From Paenibacillus selenitireducens (GTDB lineage Bacteria > Bacillota > Bacilli > Paenibacillales > Paenibacillaceae), in contig NZ_MSZX01000004.1 in the NCBI RefSeq assembly GCF_002021565.1, positions 372,027-436,026 of the forward strand: 64,000 nucleotides of DNA. Direction: 5' to 3'. Shown here piece by piece: positions 49,177-55,767 of this stretch. The position numbers and the translations under genes are program-made. Below the pieces are notes generated by a model. That model saw only the letters and a list, made by a program, of their open reading frames with translations, had not been told where the DNA came from and did no database searches. Each line of letters opens with the position of its first letter. Position 1 is the first letter of the stretch.

Positions 49177-49557
49177 TTAGCTTTGCTGGCTGAGGCATGG
49201 GTTGAATCTGAGATACAATGCATGACCGAGGAGGAGGCCCCCGATGGCGTAGACGATGGACAGGTAGATGCCGCTATTACTCGTCGCAAGATAAGACGGG
49301 ATGAAGACGTTTATGGCAACTTTTACAATGACAAGCATAACGATGACGCCGATAATCCATAGTCTCTTCTTGCCAGGTGTGATGAGCCCGAGTCTTTGTC
49401 TGGCGACTGCCCAGCGTTGAACGAGACCCGCAATAATCCCTAGGACGATTCCTGACAGCAACAATAACCATTCGAGCATTCCGATCCCATCCAATAGCAG
49501 AGCCCACGCGATCCCGATCAGGATCAAGAGGATACCGACCACAAATGTTTTATTCAA
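49177..49557 (-). CDS. small membrane protein, unknown function
   Basis: A 126-residue protein with four predicted membrane helices: TFVVGILLILIGIAWALLLD, LEWLLLLSGIVLGIIAGLV, LWIIGVIVMLVIVKVAINVF and GIYLSIVYAIGGLLLGHALY. I start it at TTG 49557, nine bases after AAGGAG on the minus strand; two upstream TTG/GTG codons overlap that site. It lies 41 bases after the TetR-type gene and is probably its regulated partner in one operon. No family is recognised. Confidence 0.6.
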   Translation of the reverse strand: MNKTFVVGILLILIGIAWALLLDGIGMLEWLLLLSGIVLGIIAGLVQRWAVARQRLGLITPGKKRLWIIGVIVMLVIVKVAINVFIPSYLATSNSGIYLSIVYAIGGLLLGHALYLRFNPCLSQQS

Positions 49558-49598
49558 CCTCACCAACTCCTTTGCTTAATGGTAATGGATAAAGCGGT

Positions 49599-50216
49599 TC
49601 AAACCTTGCGTGCAGCCATTTGAAATATAGTAACGAGCTCTTTAGCATAAGCGTCCAGGTCAAGATCAAGACTCGCTGCTAACTGAAAGCTGAGTCCATC
49701 AATGGCCGATCGGATCGTGGCCGCCAAGACACGAGCGGAGAAATCGGTAAATTCCCGGAAATCCCCTTCCATAGTGCCCCTGTGCAACATCTTCACAAGC
49801 ACATTGATTGTCGCATCAGTATCGATGTTCCTGAAATGGCGAGGCTTTCCCTCCTCGTCCCTTGCATGAAATATAATCTCCGTTACGGCAATAACATGCT
49901 TCCGATGCGATTTCATGAACAACACATTCTTCTCGATATATGTGTTAATCCAACCCAATGCTGTCGTCTGCGCCGCAAGATAAGGTGTCATGAACGTAGA
50001 GCCGGATTCGTATAAGTCGGACACAATCTGTTCGATCAGATCGTCCTTGCTGGAAAAATGGTAGGAAATCACCCCTTTGCTGATCCCAGCCTCTTTGGCG
50101 ATTTGTGCCAAAGAGGCTTGTGCATAACCTCTCGAGGAAATAATCTCGATTGCGCATGTCATGATTTGGTTTCGCCTTGCTTCTTCGATGAATGACAACT
50201 TTTTTTGGCTCTTCAT
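49599..50216 (-). CDS. TetR-family transcriptional regulator
   Basis: A 205-residue repressor. The helix-turn-helix occupies about residues 12-57: RRNQIMTCAIEIISSRGYAQ then LAQIAKEAGISKGVISYHFS. The C-terminal domain (FMKSHRKHVIAVTEIIFHARDEEGK) is of the YfiR/KstR-like type. The ATG at 50216 fits GAGGAT upstream better than the GTG at 50234. A 20-base tandem repeat in the promoter is probably its operator. It is followed by a four-helix membrane protein gene that it may control. Confidence 0.85.
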   Translation of the reverse strand: MKSQKKLSFIEEARRNQIMTCAIEIISSRGYAQASLAQIAKEAGISKGVISYHFSSKDDLIEQIVSDLYESGSTFMTPYLAAQTTALGWINTYIEKNVLFMKSHRKHVIAVTEIIFHARDEEGKPRHFRNIDTDATINVLVKMLHRGTMEGDFREFTDFSARVLAATIRSAIDGLSFQLAASLDLDLDAYAKELVTIFQMAARKV

Positions 50217-50240
50217 TTTGGTTTTTATCCTCACGATTTA

Positions 50241-50280
50241 ATTTTAGTACTAATGGTTCAATTTTAGTACGATCGGTCAA
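50241..50280 (-). promoter_or_regulatory. 20-bp tandem repeat, candidate TetR operator
   Basis: Two adjacent 20-base units (50241-50260 and 50261-50280) share ATTTTAGTAC and a GGT in their second half. On the minus strand the distal unit contains TTGACC, a good -35 element. Binding would block transcription of the TetR-membrane protein operon. Confidence 0.6.
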
Positions 50281-50345
50281 AAAAATCAAGAGCACTTCGA
50301 AGGTTTCATCAACCTGAACAACATCGTTAGGGTTATGTGGAAAAC

Positions 50346-50385
50346 TTGCCGTTATAGATAGTGCGGAGAACCGTATCAAAAGTAA
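50346..50385 (+). repeat. second dispersed repeat family, copy at 50.35 kb
   Basis: AACTTGCCGTTATAGATAGT followed by GCGGAGAACCGTATCAAAAG. A close match lies at 52650-52690 (AACTTGCCGTTACTGACAGC then GCGGGGAACCGTGTCACAGA) and a partial one at 49067-49097. The unit contains the short palindrome CGG...CCG. Confidence 0.5.
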
Positions 50386-50427
50386 GGCGAAATGATTCCC
50401 CGCAATGAGTATCCCTCGTCGTTTCCC

Positions 50428-51201
50428 TCAGGTAATGTTAAAGCCCTTGCTGCGCATGTATTCGGTCATGGCGCCGAGCGGTATTTTCATCTTCAGAATG
50501 TCAATGTGTTTTCGCGACCACCCGTCATTACGATTGTTCTCGCTGCGCGTCTGGTAGTAGTGGTTCATGTCGTTGTCGTAAGCTTGGACTCGTTCAAGCT
50601 GCTCCGTCTCGGAGGAGTAACGGTTCTCGAAATAGACGGCTTCCAAGGGGAGGCGAGGCTTTACTTCCGGCTGCTGGTCGGGAACGCCGACGGCGATGCC
50701 GAAGAGCGGAATGACGTACTGAGGTAGACCAAGCATGTCGTCAAGCCGTTTGATGTCTTTGTTGACCGCGCCCATGATGACAGCGCCGAGTCCAAGCGAT
50801 TCTGCGGCCAGAACGGCGTTCTGTGCTGCAAGTGCGGCATCGATGACAGCGATTTGATAGAAAGCGGAGCTTTCCAGCATGATTTGCATATCCTGCTTCT
50901 CCTGATTGGTACCCATGACCGTCAGTCGCTGAAGGTCCGCGCAAAAAATAAATAGGTGTCCGTTTTCCTCGATATACGGTGTCTTCGTGATCTCACGCAA
51001 CTCGTGTTTCAAAGCGGGATCGGTAAGACCGATAATCGAGTAGGCTTGCATGAAGCTGGAAGAAGAAGCCATTTGGGCGGCACGTACGATGGTTTCAATC
51101 TGGAAGGGCACCAGCTTCTCGTTCTTAAATTTGCGGATCGAGCGGTGATTCATGATGGTTGCCAGCACTCGGTTTGTCGTGGAAGCGGATTGATTCGTCA
51201 T
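50428..51201 (-). CDS. NfrA-type NAD(P)H-dependent flavin oxidoreductase/nitroreductase
   Basis: A 257-residue FMN protein of the nitroreductase family. It starts LATIMNHRSIRKFKNEKLVP, with HRSxRxF characteristic of FMN phosphate binding, followed by AAQMASSSSFMQAYSII and LAAESLGLGAVIMGAV. The length and the C-terminal extension (YYQTRSENNRNDGWS) match NfrA1, which reduces flavins, nitro compounds and quinones. AAGGAG precedes the ATG. It is divergent from a MarR-type gene and two operator-like palindromes lie between them, suggesting induction by electrophiles or oxidants. Confidence 0.88.
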   Translation of the reverse strand: MTNQSASTTNRVLATIMNHRSIRKFKNEKLVPFQIETIVRAAQMASSSSFMQAYSIIGLTDPALKHELREITKTPYIEENGHLFIFCADLQRLTVMGTNQEKQDMQIMLESSAFYQIAVIDAALAAQNAVLAAESLGLGAVIMGAVNKDIKRLDDMLGLPQYVIPLFGIAVGVPDQQPEVKPRLPLEAVYFENRYSSETEQLERVQAYDNDMNHYYQTRSENNRNDGWSRKHIDILKMKIPLGAMTEYMRSKGFNIT

Positions 51202-51222
51202 ATGGGAGTCACTCCTTCATTA

Positions 51223-51247
51223 TTATTGTTTCTTGGAAACAAAATAA
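51223..51247. promoter_or_regulatory. palindromic operator, site 1 (nfrA side)
   Basis: The core GTTTCTTGGAAAC (51228-51240) is a palindrome, and outer TTATT/AATAA bases extend it. It sits 22 bases upstream of the oxidoreductase start. Its core recurs at 51268-51289. Confidence 0.7.
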
Positions 51248-51267
51248 CATAGGGAGTGAGATCCGTC

Positions 51268-51289
51268 AATATTGTTTCTTGGAAATATT
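51268..51289. promoter_or_regulatory. palindromic operator, site 2 (marR side)
   Basis: AATATTGTTTCTTGGAAATA with the same TTTCTTGGAAA core; outer AATATT/AATATT pair. It overlaps the likely -35 region of the MarR-type gene (TTTACG 51291 and TATACT 51315). The two sites probably bind that regulator. Confidence 0.7.
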
Positions 51290-51358
51290 ATTTACGGACA
51301 TGGATTCTATTTGCTATACTTAGGGGCATATGTAACGGATGAAAGGTGGCGCGGAAGG

Positions 51359-51862
51359 ATGAAGCAGGCTCACGACGAAAGGTTGCTTCAGGAAGTGTTT
51401 GAAGCTTTTACGCAATTTGCGGAGAAAATACAGCAAGACGACGACGAAGAGAAGGCATGGCTGCTGGCTCAATGCTCGGATCTGCAAATACAGACTGTAT
51501 TGCGCGAGATGACACCTACGATGTTCCATGTGCTGGATGCGATCGGCAAGCTCGGCCGAGCGAACGGCAGCACGTTGTCTAGCCGGTTCGGCATTCCGAA
51601 GGGTACCATCTCTAAGCTGACGAAGCGCCTTGTTTCGCACGGTCTTATCGTGAGTGAGACGATTCCGGGAAACAAGAAGGAGCTGCATTTTGCGATTACG
51701 CCATCGGGCGAGAAGATCTACAAGCTCCATAAGCAGCTGGACGAACGTATCCATGCGGGCGCTACCCGTTTCATGGCGGGTTATACGGAGGAGCAGCTGA
51801 CGTTCATTAGAGATTTCATGCAAAAGCTGGTCTCGAACTCGTTTCTTCAGCTTGATGAATAG
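51359..51862 (+). CDS. MarR-family transcriptional regulator
   Basis: A 167-residue winged-helix repressor. The domain spans about residues 50-115: MTPTMFHVLDAIGKLGRANG, LSSRFGIPKGTISKLTKRLVSHGLIV and KKELHFAITPSGEKIYKLHKQ (in short blocks TPTMFHVLDAI, GTISKLTKRL, ITPSGEKIY). The single Cys in AQCSD near the N-terminus could be a redox sensor, but this is speculative. Start ATG 51359 follows AGGTGG by nine bases. Divergence from nfrA with two shared palindromes argues for control of both genes. Confidence 0.82.
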   Translation: MKQAHDERLLQEVFEAFTQFAEKIQQDDDEEKAWLLAQCSDLQIQTVLREMTPTMFHVLDAIGKLGRANGSTLSSRFGIPKGTISKLTKRLVSHGLIVSETIPGNKKELHFAITPSGEKIYKLHKQLDERIHAGATRFMAGYTEEQLTFIRDFMQKLVSNSFLQLDE

Positions 51863-51880
51863 CCAGAGTTTTATAGTGGA

Positions 51881-51925
51881 ATTCCTTTCAAAACTACTGG
51901 TATAATCTAGTAATATGAAAGGAAT
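51881..51925 (+). promoter_or_regulatory. inverted repeat flanking a TATAAT box upstream of a GNAT gene
   Basis: ATTCCTTTCA (51881-51890) and TGAAAGGAAT (51916-51925) are perfect complements that bracket TATAAT at 51901-51906. A seven-codon ORF (MKGMRTM) begins at 51915, and the GNAT gene starts about 104 bases after the box. The flanking arms could be an operator or form a leader hairpin. Confidence 0.4.
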
Positions 51926-52028
51926 GAGAACAATGTAGTCCCAATTAGAAATATAGATCCTCGTGTAAGATCTCCACCTTCTTTCTTAGGAGGAATAGGA
52001 GTGAAATCATTTAATTAGGAGGGTCTAT

Positions 52029-52580
52029 ATGAATAACAATATTTGGTCCGGTAACAAAGTTAGATTGCGTGCGATTTTGGCTACAGATTGGGCAAGGTTT
52101 CATAACAACGATTTTGATTCGGAAAGCGCTAGACTTTGCGATGTGATCTATTTTCCAAGGTCTGAAGAAGGCACGAAGCATTGGGCTGAGAATCAAGCGT
52201 CCAAAGGTCCAGACGGCGATAACTTCAGTCTCGCAATCGAAACACTTGATGGTGAGCTCGTTGGCAGCATTGTTGCTCACAGCTGCGATACACGGCATGG
52301 AACGTTCAAGTATGGCGTAGCAATTTTTCGAGAGCACTGGCGTAATGGATATGCTTCAGAAGCAGTTAAAATCCTTGTACGCTATTATTACGAGGAGTTA
52401 CGTTACCAGAAAGTAACCGCTCATGTCTATGCATTTAACGATGGCTCGATTGCACTTCAGGAGTATCTTGGATTCGTTCAAGAGGGAAGACTGAGGAATA
52501 TGATTTATACAAAAGGGCAACACTTTGATGAATTTGTATATGGATTGACCAAGAGCGAATACGAAATGCTGAATAGATAG
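52029..52580 (+). CDS. GNAT-family N-acetyltransferase
   Basis: A 183-residue acetyltransferase. It has VRLRAILATDWARFHNNDFD at the start, LVGSIVAHSCD and the acetyl-CoA loop FREHWRNGYASEAVKILVRY at about residues 100-119, then VYAFNDGSIALQEYLGFVQEG near the C-terminus. These are the RimJ/RimL-like motifs. The substrate is unknown. TTAGGAGGG precedes the ATG. It has a 100-base leader with a short ORF and is followed by a terminator. Confidence 0.85.
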   Translation: MNNNIWSGNKVRLRAILATDWARFHNNDFDSESARLCDVIYFPRSEEGTKHWAENQASKGPDGDNFSLAIETLDGELVGSIVAHSCDTRHGTFKYGVAIFREHWRNGYASEAVKILVRYYYEELRYQKVTAHVYAFNDGSIALQEYLGFVQEGRLRNMIYTKGQHFDEFVYGLTKSEYEMLNR

Positions 52581-52594
52581 GGATTGAATAGAAT

Positions 52595-52622
52595 GGCTGC
52601 CATCAATGTGGCAGCCGTTTGT
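52595..52622 (+). terminator. intrinsic terminator
   Basis: GGCTGCC (52595-52601) and GGCAGCC (52610-52616) pair around eight bases, then GTTTG. The stem again resembles that of the dispersed repeat; a repeat half (GATGGGAAACGATAGTTGAA) lies at 52708-52727. Confidence 0.7.
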
Positions 52623-52815
52623 TATAATCACCCAGAGGTAGGCTCAAAACTTGCCGTTACTGACAGCGCGGGGAACCGTGTCACAGAGAAAACTCAATTC
52701 ACTGCTGATGGGAAACGATAGTTGAATTCCAATTCAGCTTTGATTACGAAAATCGGATTCCCTTGTAGGAGTAAAGGGGCCAGTTTTTTCATGCAATGAA
52801 TTGCTTAGCGTACGA

Positions 52816-53001
52816 TTATTTTCGTTTCGTGAGGCGATCCTCTTTAGGCAGTTTAGCGATATGTAGACTGCGTATGTTCTTGAGTGGATCCCTGACCAAG
52901 ACGAGGAAACGTTCTCGATTCTTATCGACAATAAAATGATAATTTGTATTCATATCGATCGCTTCACCTTGGAGCTGGTAGGAGCAGGTCAACTTAATCC
53001 C
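52816..53001 (-). pseudogene. coding-like fragment, protein unknown
   Basis: On the minus strand 61 codons without a start read IKLTCSYQLQGEAIDMN, then NYHFIVDKNRERFLVLVRDP and SLHIAKLPKED, ending at TAA (52818-52816). Codon use and amino acid make-up are protein-like. I do not recognise it. It appears to be the 3' end of a lost gene. The surroundings 52625-53090 hold otherwise only repeat halves. Confidence 0.35.
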
Positions 53002-53089
53002 TTACAGAGTATAAACAAAGATTGAGTAGGATCAGACAACAGCATGAGGCTGCCGCGGAATTGATTGGCAGCCTTGCTGCAGCGTTACA

Positions 53090-53716
53090 CTATGGGTTCC
53101 GGCATTCCCGATATTCGAACTCGTCGATTTTGCCCGACGTTAGGAGATAATATATGGTCGCTTCTTTATGATATGAAGTTTGTCTCGATATGCGGTTGTT
53201 GCGCTGCAAAATATCAGAGTAGCGGGCCGGATAATCATAGTGCACAAGATGATTTGCCGCCGTAACGTCGAGACCGGTGTAGACGGAATCCGTAATAAGC
53301 AGAACGGTGAATTCCGGGATTTTATTAAATCTGTCAATCATCTCATTGGCCTCATGGATGGAAAGCTGTGTCGTAATAATAAGAACGCCCTTGATGTCCT
53401 CGTCCGCAGAAAGCTCGTCTAATAACAGGGCGGTGACGGCATTCGATTTGGAGATGACGATCGCCTTTTCCCTTCTGTCACTCACATCTCGGATGATGGA
53501 CCTCAGCATGTTCATTTTTTGCGGATTCTGGTCGCACATAAGCGCCATTTGCTCTTTAATCGCCATGAGCTGTTTTTTTTCATGAATGGAGGAGGCCCGG
53601 CTATTTCGCTCGGAAGCCGTAAAGTAATTATTCAAAAGCTGCAAGTATTCGGTTTCATATTCGGGCTCCAAGGATACGACGATCTGTTTTTCAGTAATGT
53701 TCACGATATCAGTCAT
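53090..53716 (-). pseudogene. fragment of an SNF2-type helicase C-terminal domain
   Basis: The 208-residue frame from ATG 53716 contains VSLEPEYETEYLQLLNNYF, KAIVISKSNAVTALLLDEL, TDSVYTGLDVTAANHLVHYD and YSDILQRNNRISRQ, followed by YHKEATIYYLLTSGKIDEF. These are the recognisable motifs IV-VI of the second RecA-like lobe of SNF2 helicases: GLDxxxAxxLVHYD and QRxxRxxR. The N-terminal ATPase lobe with Walker A and B is absent and the usual C-terminal tail is missing. It is therefore a remnant, although an expressed single-lobe protein cannot be excluded. Confidence 0.6.
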
Positions 53717-53797
53717 CCTTCCTGCTCTTCTTATTCTTTGAATAATAGCAACGTAACCTATGATACGGTTCTCTCGACGAAACGGCAAGCTTCATAA

Positions 53798-53938
53798 AAT
53801 GGAATTTTACAACGCGACGGCAAGAAATATTACCTGGCTAATGAAAAATATACATCGCTGGTGTACTTGCTGAACACATGGTACGCCCTCAAAATGAATT
53901 TGAAGGAAACACGTTATGATAGGCATTCATTGAGCTAA
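53798..53938 (+). pseudogene. coding-like fragment ending in a dispersed repeat
   Basis: Forty-six codons without a start read RDGKKYYLANEKYTSLVYLL then NTWYALKMNLKETRYD and end at TAA 53936, which belongs to the left half of repeat copy 12. It looks like the C-terminus of a lost gene that is not recognised. Confidence 0.35.
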
Positions 53939-54015
53939 ACGGGACACGATAGTTCAATACCAGAAGGGCTGCCGAGTGGCAGCCCTTAATTTCGCTAACA
54001 GGCAGATTACTTGAG
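53933..54015 (+). repeat. dispersed hairpin repeat, copy 12
   Basis: Left half CTAAACGGGACACGATAGTT, hairpin AGGGCTGCC / GGCAGCCCT (53965-53987), right half GCTAACAGGCAGATTACTTG. The hairpin and flanks closely match copy 5 at 30.35 kb. Confidence 0.8.
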
Positions 54016-54216
54016 TAATGCGTACGCGTTTAAAACGGCGCTCACCTGACTGCTCAATTCTTTTCGTTCACGATACATCATGGAAATGTTCCATGTATAA
54101 AGAGGTAAATCCGTTATCTCAATTTGGACAAACTCGCCACTTTGTAGCTCGCTCTGCACCGTGATTTTGGGTACAAACGGTTTAATGTCTTACCTTGCTT
54201 TACTAAGGAGACCCAT
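54007..54216 (-). pseudogene. remnant of a LysR-family regulator C-terminus
   Basis: On the minus strand the sequence reads SGMGLLSKAR, a TAA, then DIKPFVPKITVQSELQSGEF and TWNISMMYRERKELSSQ, ending SAVLNAYALLK at the stop 54009-54007. The GMG...LP-like block, the EL..G.FV.I strand and the W.IS.MYRxxKxLS end match the effector domain of LysR regulators. The nonsense codon and missing N-terminal half show decay. Confidence 0.5.
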
Positions 54217-54229
54217 ACCACTGATTTTG

Positions 54230-54600
54230 TGGCTTGGATAGATAGGCTCCATAATAGGAGAACGCCTATACAGCATGGCTGTGGATTGCCTTGCAACTTA
54301 CAGGTTCGGCAGAAGCTGTGAGGATAACGGCAATTGCGGAAAGTTTGACACTGACCGTCGAGGGACTGCTTTCCGGCGTCTTTATTAGCATTAAACTGTT
54401 GGTTGCGGTTGATTGCACGGAGACCTCGGTAAAGTTTATAGTTTGCGCAAGTCAGGTACAATTATCGGCTTGCTGGATATATTTCTCCTTTGCTCGCTAT
54501 ATGGTGTTATGCTATTAAAGAGATTTCGTGTGTTGGAGGTAGCGAATGTAGAGGCAGAGGATCCTGTAGAATTTGAGCGCATTCGAGTATATGTATGACG
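54230..54600 (+). other. coding-like but broken segment, unassigned
   Basis: Two overlapping frames contain membrane-like stretches: AVRITAIAESLTLTVEG in one, and IIGLLDIFLLCSLYGVMLLK followed by RFRVLEVANVEAEDP and a stop at 54598 in the other. Neither has a ribosome binding site. They may be halves of one frameshifted membrane protein gene. Low confidence. Confidence 0.25.
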
Positions 54601-54770
54601 ATAATAATGACACTTACGGCACAGCTCTAAGGAATGGCGGTAAGAAGTTACCTACTTTTTAACACGGATACTAACTAAGATAAAGTTGCATTTTCGGTGC
54701 CGTGGAGAGTACAATGCAGCTATTCCTCAGTTAAATCAGATAAGAAGGTGCCAGTGTGACTTCGATATAC

Positions 54771-55061
54771 TTAATAGGGGTTCAAAGTCTCTTTTATCAA
54801 TTTACGGAACTGATTCATTTTAATTTCGGTTAAATTGGGAGAAGCATACCACGATCCTGTCGGAAATTGGATAGGGAAGTATCCTGAGGACTTATATCCA
54901 CCCCGGCATGAAATTTTAATGACTGACCTTGCAGTTGCAAATAATAGATAAAAGACGCACCCCTTTGGACGGTGTTGGCGATCGGTTTCATAAAGAATAT
55001 TTTGAATAAACGAAATATCTAATTTATACGCATGCTGGTGGTTCCGAAAGTCTGAAGTCAT
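54771..55061 (-). other. possible minus-strand ORF, unassigned
   Basis: A frame of about 96 residues ends at 54771 and contains FQNILYETDRQHRP-like IQNILYETDRQHRPKGCVF and PIQFPTGSWYASPN. There is no clear ribosome binding site and no recognised family. It may be spurious or another gene relic. The region 54600-54770 shows nothing else that I can support. Confidence 0.2.
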
Positions 55062-55093
55062 GCGTTTACAGAAAAACATTGAGAGGTAGCTAT

Positions 55094-55765
55094 ATGTCAA
55101 GAATAATACTGATTGTAGAAGATGAGCTTATCTTACGGGAAGTTATGAAAGATTATTTGCTGGAAGAGGGATATGAAGTGCTTGAAGCTGGCGATGGGAA
55201 ACAAGCTCTAGCGTTATTTCAAGAACATGAGGTGGATCTGATCATACTGGATATCATGCTCCCTGAATTAGACGGATGGTCTGTATGCAAACGCATCCGA
55301 AAGATATCGAATGTTCCAATTATCATGTTGACGGCCCGTTCGGATGAAGACGATACATTGCTGGGTTTTGAACTTGGTGCCGACGACTATGTAACCAAAC
55401 CGTATAGTCCTCCAATCCTGCTGGCACGGGCGAAACGGCTTTTAGAAAGCCGACTGATCGGGGAACAAGAGGAAGATACGTTGTCCAGCAGTGGTATTTC
55501 GATCCATCTTCCGTCACGATCCGTTTTGGTCGATGGGGAACATTGCAGTTTGACACATACGGAAATTGAAATTTTGGTTTATTTGATGAAAAACAAAGGA
55601 ATTATAGTGACCAGAGAACAGCTGATTACAAAAATTTGGGGATATGATTTCGTCGGTGACGATCGAACGGTCTCCAGCCATATCCGCAATCTGCGTTCCA
55701 AGCTGGGGGAGCATGCCAAGCATATTGTCACGGTCGTTCGATCAGGATATAAATTCGAGGAGTAG
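55094..55765 (+). CDS. OmpR-family response regulator
   Basis: A 223-residue regulator. The receiver has IVEDELILREVM, the phospho-acceptor in LIILDIMLPELDG at about residue 52, a Thr in MLTARS and the Lys in YVTKPY. The winged helix reads LTHTEIEILVYLMKNKGIIVT and VSSHIRNLRSKL. Start ATG 55094 follows GAGAGG by seven bases. The kinase gene begins two bases after its stop. The pair heads a set of cell-envelope genes and probably controls them. Confidence 0.92.
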   Translation: MSRIILIVEDELILREVMKDYLLEEGYEVLEAGDGKQALALFQEHEVDLIILDIMLPELDGWSVCKRIRKISNVPIIMLTARSDEDDTLLGFELGADDYVTKPYSPPILLARAKRLLESRLIGEQEEDTLSSSGISIHLPSRSVLVDGEHCSLTHTEIEILVYLMKNKGIIVTREQLITKIWGYDFVGDDRTVSSHIRNLRSKLGEHAKHIVTVVRSGYKFEE

Positions 55766-55767
55766 CC

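Noticed and set aside
16337-54020. Repeat copies considered as true integron attC sites
   Set aside because: The required core sites and an integron integrase are not demonstrated; only the gene-plus-structured-repeat layout is similar. Kept as a hypothesis in the findings.
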